DNA of 64,000 nucleotides from contig NZ_CP012200.1 in NCBI RefSeq assembly GCF_001484685.1, forward strand, positions 242,321 through 306,320, written 5' to 3'. The stretch is from Thermococcus sp. 2319x1. Its GTDB lineage: Archaea > Methanobacteriota_B > Thermococci > Thermococcales > Thermococcaceae. Below are positions 8,627 through 16,521 of this stretch, piece by piece. A program made the translations under genes and the position numbers. The notes under the pieces are model-generated. The model was not told where the DNA came from. It searched no databases and saw nothing but the letters and a program-made list of their open reading frames with translations. Position 1 is the stretch's first letter. Each line of letters opens with the position of its first letter.

Positions 8627-9548
8627 ATTTTCTATGCTTCAAAACCTCTTCTAAACTCGGCACGCTCCAGGCTCCGCGTTTTGTAGTTGAGAGCGCAGCC
8701 ACCAGGTTTGCAAAGCTTCCCAACTCTTTTAGCTCTTCTTTGGAGAACTCCAGTATGTCAAGCTTGCCCATGTAGAAAAGAGATGCCAATAGGGCTGCCA
8801 TGAAGGCATCTCCTGCTCCAGTGGTATCTACAGGCTCAACTTTAAACGAAGGCACGTCAACCCTTATGTCTTTGTGGATAATTGTACTTCCTTTAGCCCC
8901 TCTTGTTATCGCAACAAGGGCAAAGTTGAAGTCCTCAAGTGCTATTCCAATTTTGTTGAGGTACTCCAGCTCCCCATCTCCAATTTTTACTATATCTGCG
9001 AGCTTAAGGGCTTCTTCTATGTCTTTGAGCATTTCTTTCTCTCTTCCTCTCCACAAATCGAGTCTGATATTAACGTCATAGCTGATGGGTATTCTTCCTT
9101 TAACCGCTCTAAGAACCTCGAACACCGTTGATCTGCTCGGCTCTCTCGCAAAGAGGACACTTCCAAAATGCAAAAGCTCAGCGTCTCTCATAAAGTCCCA
9201 TTGTATCTCTTCCTTTCTTAAGTTAAAGTAAGCCACACCATCGTACAGTATAAACTCGGGCTTTGCCCCTATGAGCTGAACAAAGACTATTCCTGTGTGT
9301 TTGTTACTGTCCTTTATTATGTATTTTGTTTTAACCCTCTCTTTTTTGAGTTCCTCTATAAGAAATTCACCAAAAGGGTCGGCACCGACTTTGCTTATCA
9401 GTGCGCTTTTTACTCCAAGCCTTCTCAGACCAACTACAACATTCGCTGGAGCTCCCCCGGGATGTTTTTCAAATTCTCTAACGTCTCTCAGTTTTCCCTC
9501 TTCTTTTGCAATAAAATCTATTAGAATTTCTCCTATTGCGTATATCAT
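8610..9548 (-). CDS. PfkB-family sugar kinase (fructokinase/ribokinase type)
   Basis: 312 residues. The N-terminal PfkB signature HPGGAPANVVVGLRRLG is followed by the C-terminal DTTGAGDAF with the catalytic Asp and anion hole. It phosphorylates a sugar hydroxyl with ATP; Thermococcus fructokinases look like this, but the exact sugar is unproven. ATG 9548 (MIYAIGEILIDF) is chosen over ATG 9602 and 9599 because a TATA-like element and inverted repeat lie at 9601-9616, which would place the transcript start near 9580. It diverges from the decayed sugar transporter operon, suggesting a former shared sugar pathway. Confidence 0.88.
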   Translation of the reverse strand: MIYAIGEILIDFIAKEEGKLRDVREFEKHPGGAPANVVVGLRRLGVKSALISKVGADPFGEFLIEELKKERVKTKYIIKDSNKHTGIVFVQLIGAKPEFILYDGVAYFNLRKEEIQWDFMRDAELLHFGSVLFAREPSRSTVFEVLRAVKGRIPISYDVNIRLDLWRGREKEMLKDIEEALKLADIVKIGDGELEYLNKIGIALEDFNFALVAITRGAKGSTIIHKDIRVDVPSFKVEPVDTTGAGDAFMAALLASLFYMGKLDILEFSKEELKELGSFANLVAALSTTKRGAWSVPSLEEVLKHRKFSFLP

Positions 9549-9605
9549 TCCAATCCCCAGGGAGTGTTGTTTAGGAGACTTAAAGTTTTGCTCTGGCATC
9601 ACTTA

Positions 9606-9616
9606 TACTTAAAGTA
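9606..9616. promoter_or_regulatory. inverted repeat at the sugar-kinase promoter
   Basis: TACTT-A-AAGTA, a perfect 5-bp inverted repeat overlapping the presumed TATA region of the divergent PfkB gene. It resembles in part the palindrome in front of the sugar-binding protein gene at 9739, which suggests a common TrmB-type sugar regulator. Inference only. Confidence 0.4.
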
Positions 9617-9738
9617 AACAACTCATATAATCGTAATTGCACCATGAGTATGAATTAGAAAGCGGAATTTAACATTCTGCTCGAGCCCAATAATGTGTTA
9701 TGATTGTTGAAATATTTGAGCTTTCTATCCGCAAAATG

Positions 9739-9756
9739 TATACTACTTTTAGTATA
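9739..9756. promoter_or_regulatory. operator-like palindrome before the sugar transporter remnant
   Basis: TATACTACTTTTAGTATA: two perfect 7-bp arms around CTTT, overlapping an AT-rich TATA-like stretch that runs to 9758. The core TACTTTTAGTA resembles TrmB sites described for Thermococcales maltose/trehalose promoters. ATG 9780 is only about 25 bases downstream, so the transcript would have almost no leader. Confidence 0.5.
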
Positions 9757-9779
9757 TACAAGGAATTGGGTGTCTCTAT

Positions 9780-11046
9780 ATGGATGTCAAGAAGGTACTG
9801 CTTGGTTTGTTTTTAGCTGGAGTTTTAGGTGTTGCAGTAGTGGCAAGCGGATGCATTGGTGGCCAACAGACTTCTACTCCAACTACGGTTACACAGAAAG
9901 AGACCGTTACAGAGACAAAGCCCGTAGAGCAGATTACTCTAAAAGTAATAGGTCCATGGTCTGGGCAGAGCTTGATGCCTTTATGGAGGTTATTAAGGCT
10001 TTTGAAGCTCAACATCCAAACATAAAGGTGGAATACAAAACATACAGAGCTGAAGACCTCTCTACGATTCTACCTCTCCAGTTTGAGTCGGGAGATACTC
10101 CGGCTGATGTAATAGCAATGTGGGGATGGTTCATTGCAGAGATGGACAAAAAAGGCCACTTAATGGAGTAATCAACCCAGACGAGTACGTTCCAGGAATT
10201 CTGGATACAGTTACTGTTGACGGAAAGATTTACGGTGTTCCATTTACAGCGGCAGCTAAGCCTGGTTTCTGGTATAGGAAGTCATTCTTCGAGAAATATA
10301 ACCTAAAGCCCCCAGAAACATGGGATGAATTTGTGGCATTGCTCGAGAAGATTAAGCAAATACCTGGAGTCAAGGCACCAATCGTTAGTGGAGACAGCGT
10401 TGGATGGCCCCTCTCTGATGTAACAGAGCACTTTATCCTAACCTTTGGAGGAAAGGACCTCCAGCTTAAGCTTATAAAGGGAGAAGTTAAGTGGGAAGAC
10501 CCACAAGTTAGAGGCATATTTGAGCAGAGACTTGTGCCTCTCCTAAAGGCTGGATACTTTAGCGATCCAATAGAGTGGACATCCGCAGTGGATCTATGGT
10601 GGAAGGGAGACTATGCATTGTACTTTATGGGAACCTGGATAACCGGAATGGTTGATGACCCAACTGATCTTGGCTTAATTTCACTACCGGGTGTCAAAGC
10701 AATGGTTCTTGCGCCGGACTACTTCATGGTGCCTAAGTACACAAGCCATCCAAAAGAAGCTATGGAGCTTGCTAAGTTCTTAGCAACAGAGGGGCAAAGA
10801 ATTCACGTGGGTACCAAGTCAGGAAAGCTGGCAACATGGAAGAAAGTATCCATCGATGACTACTGGGAGCCCATGAGGGATGTTGCTAAGGTAGTGGCTA
10901 ACGTTGAATCAGCGCCTGACCTCGATGACAGTGTTGGAGGAGAATGGCAAAAGGTATTCTGGGATCAATTAAAACTCTTGTGGGTACAGCCAGATAGATT
11001 GGATGACGTTCTAAGTACTTTGGATGCTAAGTTTCCAAAGAAGTGA
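9780..11046 (+). pseudogene. sugar ABC transporter binding lipoprotein, two frame lesions
   Basis: An extracellular solute-binding protein for alpha-glucosides or similar sugars. It starts MDVKKVLLGLFLAGVLG with a lipobox ASGC and a Thr-rich linker. The frame breaks first at GGG 9963-9965: one missing G would restore GPWSG-AELDAF. It breaks again at 10156-10170, where the reading GHLMEPLNGVINPDEY is recovered by assuming loss of 13 bases. The rest to 11046 is one clean frame (TWDEFVALLEKIK, WWKGDYALYFMGTWI, ending DAKFPKK). It is not the T. litoralis MalE type. It probably no longer makes a full protein. Confidence 0.85.
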
Positions 11047-11058
11047 AGGAGGGTCTTA

Positions 11059-11433
11059 ATGAGGAGGCCTAAATCTTTAACCCCCCTTTTCCTTTTACCA
11101 GCACTTGCTTTAATGGTTCCCTTTGTAATATACCCGGTGTTGAAGACGATATACTTAAGCTTCTTCCTTGACGGAAAGTTTGTTGGTCTGGAAAATTATA
11201 AGAATGTCCTGCTGAGTCCCGATATAATAAACCTAGATAGGTTCCCGGCCAAATCTCCTCCATGGGGAGCTCTGATCCACAACATAGTGTGGATAGCCAT
11301 TCATCTTCCAGCTACTGTCTTTCTAGGGTTGGGAATTGCCCTTCTCTTAAGACGAAAGGAGGTTAAGGGGAGTTCTATAGTCAAGTCTATAATCTTCTTA
11401 GGTATGGTCATACCAATGATCGTTGGTGGTTAG
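11059..11433 (+). pseudogene. truncated sugar ABC permease (MalF/AglF type)
   Basis: 124 residues covering only the N-terminal part of a MalF-like permease: a first membrane helix (PLFLLPALALMVPFVIYPVL), a periplasmic loop with LENYKNVLL, then one or two further helices ending IPMIVGG. The family is normally close to 300 residues and the cytoplasmic EAA loop is absent. The frame stops at 11431 exactly where MalK sequence begins, so the end is a deletion joint. GGAGGG at 11048-11053 precedes ATG 11059, and the gene follows the binding protein by 12 bases. Confidence 0.85.
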
Positions 11434-12075
11434 GTGTTTTTGATGGATGAGCCGTTGAGTAATTTGGATGCTAAGTTGAGGGTTAAGATGAGGGCTGAGT
11501 TGAAGAAGTTGCAGAGGCAGCTTGGTGTGACGACTATTTATGTGACGCATGATCAGGTTGAGGCTATGACGATGGGTGATAGGATTGCTGTGATGAATCA
11601 GGGTGTTTTGCAGCAGGTTGGTTCGCCGGATGAGGTTTATGATAAGCCTGCGAATACTTTTGTGGCTGGTTTTATTGGAAGCCCGCCGATGAATTTTTTG
11701 GATGCTAGTGTTACCGAGGATGGGTTTGTGGATTTTGGGGAGTTCAGGTTGAAGCTTCTTCCGGATCAGTTTGAGGTGTTGGGGGAAAAGAACCTCGTCG
11801 GCAGGGAGGTGATTTTCGGCATTCGTCCGGAGGATTTGTATGATGCAATGTTTGCCCAGGTGAAGATTCCTGGGGAGAATATGGTTCGTGCAATGGTCGA
11901 GATTGTGGAGAATCTTGGAAGCGAAAAAATCGTGCATTTGCGCGTTGGAGATGTGACTTTCGTCGGCTCCTTTAAGTCGGAGTCTAGGGTTAGGGAAGGT
12001 GTGGAGGTCGATGTGGTGTTTGATATGAAGAAGATTCACATCTTCGACAAGACCACAGGAAAAGCAATATTTTAG
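11434..12075 (+). pseudogene. malK: 3' fragment of the maltose/trehalose transporter ATPase MalK
   Basis: 213 codons matching about residue 160 to the end of MalK as I recall it from T. litoralis. Present are Walker B (VFLMDEP), D-loop (SNLDAK), the His switch ([10 protein letters not shown]) and the C-terminal OB-fold regulatory domain. Absent are Walker A and the LSGGQ signature, so ATP cannot be hydrolysed. The first codon, GTG 11434, directly follows the permease stop. The first half uses TTG for leucine and T-ending codons far more than its neighbours, pointing to a different origin. A protein fragment could in principle still be made. Confidence 0.88.
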
Positions 12076-12134
12076 CCCCTCCCCCCTTAAATTTTAAATC
12101 AATTCATGCATAACAAATGCCAAGGTGGTGTTGT

Positions 12135-13619
12135 GTGCTAGCCGTTATAACTTTCACAGATCCAAGGAAAACTGCCCTTTCGGTAGAGAGGGAAAAAGCC
12201 CTGCTGGAAAAACATAAAAATCTTGTAAAGGAACTGAAGTCCTCTAACTTTGAAGTTTTTGACGTTAATGGGGCTCTTGGGAAATATGAAGCCCTCGAAA
12301 GGGAAGAAAACTTTGGAGTTGATGATAAAGAGGAAGTCCTCAAAGCTTCCAGATTGATCGGATCAGGGGATATAAGTGGGATTATTCTTGGCCTGTGGCA
12401 CTGGACGGAAAGTAACCTTGTAACTTTGCTGGCAAAAGAAACCAACAAACCCATGCTTCTCTACGCCGACGATGATCCAGCTTGGGCTGGGAGTACATGT
12501 ATAACCTCTGTTGGAGCTTCCCTTTGGGAAAGTGCCGTAAACTATCATGCCCTGCACCATGTAAGGCTTAAGGGAGATGTGGAGAAAGTAAAAGCGTGGG
12601 CAAGGGCTGCAGAGGCTGTATCAAAGCTATCCAAAAAATCCTTACTTCTCTGGGGAGTTCCCTATACACTTGGAATGGAGCATTTAATGGACGACCTTCC
12701 AAGATTAAAAAGGTTTATAGGGGATTTTTTGATCCTCGATCAGTACACAATAATCAAGAGAGCGGATTCAATGATCAGTGATGAAAAAGAGCGTATTCGT
12801 GTTGAGGAGTTCTTTGACTGGCTGAATGAGAAGGTAAAGGTTAATTACGATAACAACATGCTAACTTCGGAGGTTTTAAGGAGACAGATAGCCATATACC
12901 TCGCCGCAAAGGATATCTGGAAGGAATATAAACAAGAAACGGCAGCTGTTTCGATTAAATGCCAGCCGGAGCTTAGTGAGATGTACGGAGTGACAGCATG
13001 TCTAATTCCAGCCCTCTTCCCGTTCAATGCCGATGCAAAAGGAGAAAAACCTGTTGTGCCAGCCACATGTGAGGGAGACGTGAAGGGAACTATAAGCTCT
13101 GCTTTACTCTTTTATTTGAGCGGAAAACCCCCGCTTTTTGGTGACATTAAATACGTTGACGATGAGATTATACTGATAGCAAACTGCGGTGCTTCATCTC
13201 TTTACTATGCAAAGCTCAGCGAAAACCCCGAAGAAAACCTCAAGGAAACAACCATACAAGGCCAATGCCAGGGAAAAAGCGGGGGAGCATTAACATATAG
13301 AACCCCACCAACTAAGCTCACCGTTGCAAGGCTTATAAGAAGAGGGGGAGAATACTATCTTTTATACTTCCTCGCAGAGGGAGTTGAGATCACTGAAGAA
13401 ATCGAATCCAAGTTAAAATGGGGCAAACAATGGCCCCACACAGCGATAAGGAATCCCCTCGACAAGGAGAAGTTCCTAAATATAATGGGGGCAAATCACC
13501 TCTCAGCAGTTCCGGGAGATTTCACGGAGGAACTTGAGTTCGTATCAAGAATGTGGGGTATCAAAGCGGTAAATCTGAGAAAGAGGGAAGAAGTTGAGAG
13601 TTTTTTGAGCTCTCTTTAA
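12135..13619 (+). CDS. L-fucose isomerase-like sugar isomerase family protein
   Basis: 494 residues with the FucI/AraA-like architecture. An N-terminal Rossmann-type half includes SGIILGLWHWTESNLVTLLAKETNKP. The C-terminal half includes IKCQPELSEMYGVTACLIPALFP and PVVPATCEGDVKGTISSALLFYLSG, the region that carries metal and substrate residues in fucose isomerases. The likely reaction is aldose-ketose isomerisation, but the sugar is unknown. GTG 12135 is preferred because AGGTGGTG (12123-12130) precedes it; ATG 12117 lies upstream of that site. It heads a set with a debranching-type glycosidase and a GH130 enzyme. Confidence 0.78.
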   Translation: MLAVITFTDPRKTALSVEREKALLEKHKNLVKELKSSNFEVFDVNGALGKYEALEREENFGVDDKEEVLKASRLIGSGDISGIILGLWHWTESNLVTLLAKETNKPMLLYADDDPAWAGSTCITSVGASLWESAVNYHALHHVRLKGDVEKVKAWARAAEAVSKLSKKSLLLWGVPYTLGMEHLMDDLPRLKRFIGDFLILDQYTIIKRADSMISDEKERIRVEEFFDWLNEKVKVNYDNNMLTSEVLRRQIAIYLAAKDIWKEYKQETAAVSIKCQPELSEMYGVTACLIPALFPFNADAKGEKPVVPATCEGDVKGTISSALLFYLSGKPPLFGDIKYVDDEIILIANCGASSLYYAKLSENPEENLKETTIQGQCQGKSGGALTYRTPPTKLTVARLIRRGGEYYLLYFLAEGVEITEEIESKLKWGKQWPHTAIRNPLDKEKFLNIMGANHLSAVPGDFTEELEFVSRMWGIKAVNLRKREEVESFLSSL

Positions 13620-13644
13620 TCTCAATTCTCTGGAGGTTGAAGGG

Positions 13645-15558
13645 GTGTCAGTTATTCTCTCTTATAACGGGGCTTTTGCCGTTACGAGACAAAATGGAGA
13701 TATGAAAGATAACTACGACGGTTTTTACATCTTCGATACCCGCTTTCTGAAGGGGATGAAGCTCAAGTTAGATAAGAACAGCGTGCTCATAGGAAGCTCC
13801 CAGGATGGCACAAGAAAGGCATATTCTCATTTTTCCATAGAAGGGGAAGTAGTTCTGTTGAGAAAGCGAGAAATAAAGGACAACTGGGCATATAGAGAGG
13901 AACTTCAGTTCTACAATACCTCAAAGAGGAAGGTGCACCTTAGGGTGGAGTACTCCTTTAAAGTTCCAATAGAAGATATTTTTGAAGTTAGAAAATTTGG
14001 AGGGCAGAAAATTAGACGCAGGATAAAGAGCCCTCTTGGAGACGAAAATGAGTATTCCTATACTGGAAAAGATAAAATCAAAAGAAATCTGAAGATCAAA
14101 ACAAACATGAAAACTGAAAAAGGACTTGCATTTGCAGAGATTACTTTAGAACCCCTTGAGAAAAAGGCCCTCTACCTTGAGTTCGTTCCCGAGATTTCGA
14201 AGGAAGGACTTGAAATATTTTTGACAGAAAAGTCTCTTTTGCTTCCAAATGTTGTTTCGACAAACTTAACATGGCTTGATAGAGTTTTTGAACGGGCTAT
14301 TGAAGATTTAACTGCCTTGACAGCGTACACCAACCATGGGGTTGTTCCATTTGCTGGGATTCCATATTATGCATGTCCTTTTGGAAGAGACAGCATTATC
14401 ACATCGTGGTTTCTGCTTCCATATTATCCCCAGTATGCCGAGGGCACTTTAAAGTTCTTTGCCAAGATTCAGGGAAAGAAGTTTGATCCCCTTAACGAAG
14501 AAGATCCCGGCAAGATTCCCCACGAGTTTAGGTTTGGCGAGTTGTCCCGTTCGAGAAAAATGCCTTTTGCCCCTTATTACGGAACCGTAGATGCAACCCC
14601 GCTCTACGTTATTTTAGCCGCTGAATACCTTCGGTGGACTGGTGATAGGGAGCTAATAGAAAGACTCAAACCAAATCTGACTGCTGCGGTGGAATGGATT
14701 TTGAGGAGACTTGATGAAGGAGGGGGATACATAAGGTATACGGGAGGGCTCTTGGCTAATCAAGGATGGAAGGACTCGAAGGAAGGCATTCCAACTGAGG
14801 AGGGCACTCCTACTAAACCACCTGTTGCCTTGGTGGAAGTTCAGGGGTATGCTTATAAAGCCCTCGTGGATGCCGCTTCACTTGGATTAACTTCACTGGA
14901 TCCCAAAATGCTTGAGAGGGAAGCGGAGGAATTAAAGAAACGCTTTAACAGGGATTTCTGGTGCGATGGCTTCTATGCTCTTGCCCTAGATGGAGACAAC
15001 GTTCCATCTAAGGTGGTCTCTTCCAACATGGGGCATCTCCTATTTACCGGAATAGCTGAGCATCAAGGAGAAATAGCTGAAAGGTTATTCGAGGAGGATA
15101 TGTTCTCCGGATGGGGAATTAGAACGCTCAGCTCAAAGGAAAAGGCCTATAATCCATTTAGCTATCACAATGGTAGCATATGGCCTCATGACAATGCGGT
15201 AATTGCCATTGGGCTTGCATCAATTGGAGAAAAGGAAAAGGTAAAAATGCTTGCAGAAGCGATATTTAAAGCTGCGAAGTTCCTTCCCAATTCTCAGCTT
15301 CCAGAACTCTTCAGCGGTCTTGAGAGTGAATATCCACTATTATGCCCTAGGGCAAATGCCCCACAGGCCTGGAGTGCTGCGAGTGTATTTGCACTTCTTA
15401 CAGCTTTGTTAGGTCTTAAAGCTGAAAAAGAACTAACTGTTTCCCCCCTATTGCCCAAAAACTTTAAGGTTTCAGCGTTGATTAGGTTTAGAAGGAAGGC
15501 ATACTTGATTGAATCTCAAGAGAAGGGGGTCGTTAGATTTGAAGAGCGAGATATTTGA
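13645..15558 (+). CDS. glycogen-debranching-type glycosidase (amylo-alpha-1,6-glucosidase family)
   Basis: 637 residues. The N-terminal beta domain (about 1-200) begins SVILSYNGAFAVTRQNGD, as in bacterial-type debranching enzymes. The C-terminal (alpha/alpha)6 barrel contains YACPFGRDS, GTVDATPLY, NQGWKDSKEG, VEVQGYAY and YHNGSIWPHDN, the acidic cleft motifs of the family. No signal peptide is seen, so it is cytoplasmic. It may remove alpha-1,6 branches or act on another glycoside delivered by a transporter. GTG 13645 follows GGAGGT (13632-13637). The end overlaps the start of the GH130 gene. Confidence 0.82.
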   Translation: MSVILSYNGAFAVTRQNGDMKDNYDGFYIFDTRFLKGMKLKLDKNSVLIGSSQDGTRKAYSHFSIEGEVVLLRKREIKDNWAYREELQFYNTSKRKVHLRVEYSFKVPIEDIFEVRKFGGQKIRRRIKSPLGDENEYSYTGKDKIKRNLKIKTNMKTEKGLAFAEITLEPLEKKALYLEFVPEISKEGLEIFLTEKSLLLPNVVSTNLTWLDRVFERAIEDLTALTAYTNHGVVPFAGIPYYACPFGRDSIITSWFLLPYYPQYAEGTLKFFAKIQGKKFDPLNEEDPGKIPHEFRFGELSRSRKMPFAPYYGTVDATPLYVILAAEYLRWTGDRELIERLKPNLTAAVEWILRRLDEGGGYIRYTGGLLANQGWKDSKEGIPTEEGTPTKPPVALVEVQGYAYKALVDAASLGLTSLDPKMLEREAEELKKRFNRDFWCDGFYALALDGDNVPSKVVSSNMGHLLFTGIAEHQGEIAERLFEEDMFSGWGIRTLSSKEKAYNPFSYHNGSIWPHDNAVIAIGLASIGEKEKVKMLAEAIFKAAKFLPNSQLPELFSGLESEYPLLCPRANAPQAWSAASVFALLTALLGLKAEKELTVSPLLPKNFKVSALIRFRRKAYLIESQEKGVVRFEERDI

Positions 15559-16498
15559 AAAGATCATCAAAATAGAGGGGAACAAAATTGATATAAAGCC
15601 TCCAAAAAAGATTCCTCAGCCTATTTTGTCTCCCTCTAAAGAAGGTTTTGATTCAAGAAACACTTACAATCCTGCGGTTATTAAAGAGAAGGACAGAGTA
15701 GTAATGTTTTACAGGGCAGAATCCAAAGAAGATAAGCTGACGGGCAGGATTGGACTTGCAATAAGTTACGATGGCATTAACTTTTTTAGGCATCCAGAAC
15801 CAGTAATTGAGCCCGAATACAAGTGGGAAAGTGTTGGGGTTGAAGATCCAAGGGTAGTGAAGGTTGGTAAGACGTACTATATGACTTACACCGGTTACGA
15901 CGGTAAAACAGCGAGGTTGTGTCTGGCGACCTCAAAGAATATGCTAACATGGAAGAAACACGGGCCAATTTTTGAAGGTTTTGAGTACAAAAAGAACAAC
16001 ATCAAAGGCTGGACAAAAAGCGGCGCAATTTTGCCAAAAAGGCTTGAAAAAGGCATTTTTAAGGGGAACTATTTGATGTACTTTGGCGATTCAAATATCT
16101 GGATGGCAGTTTCAAAGGACTTGGTCAACTGGGAGTACATAAAAGAACCCGTGCTATCTCCAAGAGAAGGATACTTCGATAACGTTCTGGTTGAACCTGG
16201 CCCACCTTTGTTTGAGACTGGCTATGGGATAGCTTTGATTTACAATAGCGCTGGCAGATACGGGGATAAGTTAGAGTACAAAGTGGGAGTTGTGATTTTC
16301 GATAAAGAATACCCGGATAAGGTTGTTGCAAGGACTGAAACTCCACTAATGGTTCCGGAGTATGAATGGGAACTTTATGGCCATGTTAACAACGTTGTCT
16401 TTGTTGAAGGCATGGTAGAGCACGAGAACAAGGTTTTGCTGTATTACGGTGGAGCTGATAGGCATATTGGTTTAGCCTACTGGACAACAGACTTATAA
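15539..16498 (+). CDS. glycoside hydrolase family 130 protein
   Basis: About 319 residues of the five-bladed beta-propeller GH130 type. Blade motifs include NPAVIKEKDRVVMFYRAE, GVEDPRVVKVGKTYYMTYTG (the EDPR segment holds the catalytic Asp in this family) and LLYYGGADRHIGLAYW at the end. GH130 members are mostly phosphorylases or hydrolases of beta-mannosides. The position next to a debranching-type enzyme makes the true substrate uncertain. The start is ambiguous: TTG 15539 after AGGGGGT (15524-15530), or TTG 15509. Either overlaps the preceding gene, implying co-expression. Confidence 0.82.
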   Translation: MKSEIFEKIIKIEGNKIDIKPPKKIPQPILSPSKEGFDSRNTYNPAVIKEKDRVVMFYRAESKEDKLTGRIGLAISYDGINFFRHPEPVIEPEYKWESVGVEDPRVVKVGKTYYMTYTGYDGKTARLCLATSKNMLTWKKHGPIFEGFEYKKNNIKGWTKSGAILPKRLEKGIFKGNYLMYFGDSNIWMAVSKDLVNWEYIKEPVLSPREGYFDNVLVEPGPPLFETGYGIALIYNSAGRYGDKLEYKVGVVIFDKEYPDKVVARTETPLMVPEYEWELYGHVNNVVFVEGMVEHENKVLLYYGGADRHIGLAYWTTDL

Positions 16499-16521
16499 AA
16501 CCTTATAACTCATTAAATTCG

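Noticed and set aside
9704-10171. A 155-codon frame overlapping the start of the sugar-binding protein gene
   Set aside because: Only its last 69 codons or so are coding-like, and these are the frameshifted middle of the binding protein. The first part is non-coding upstream sequence.
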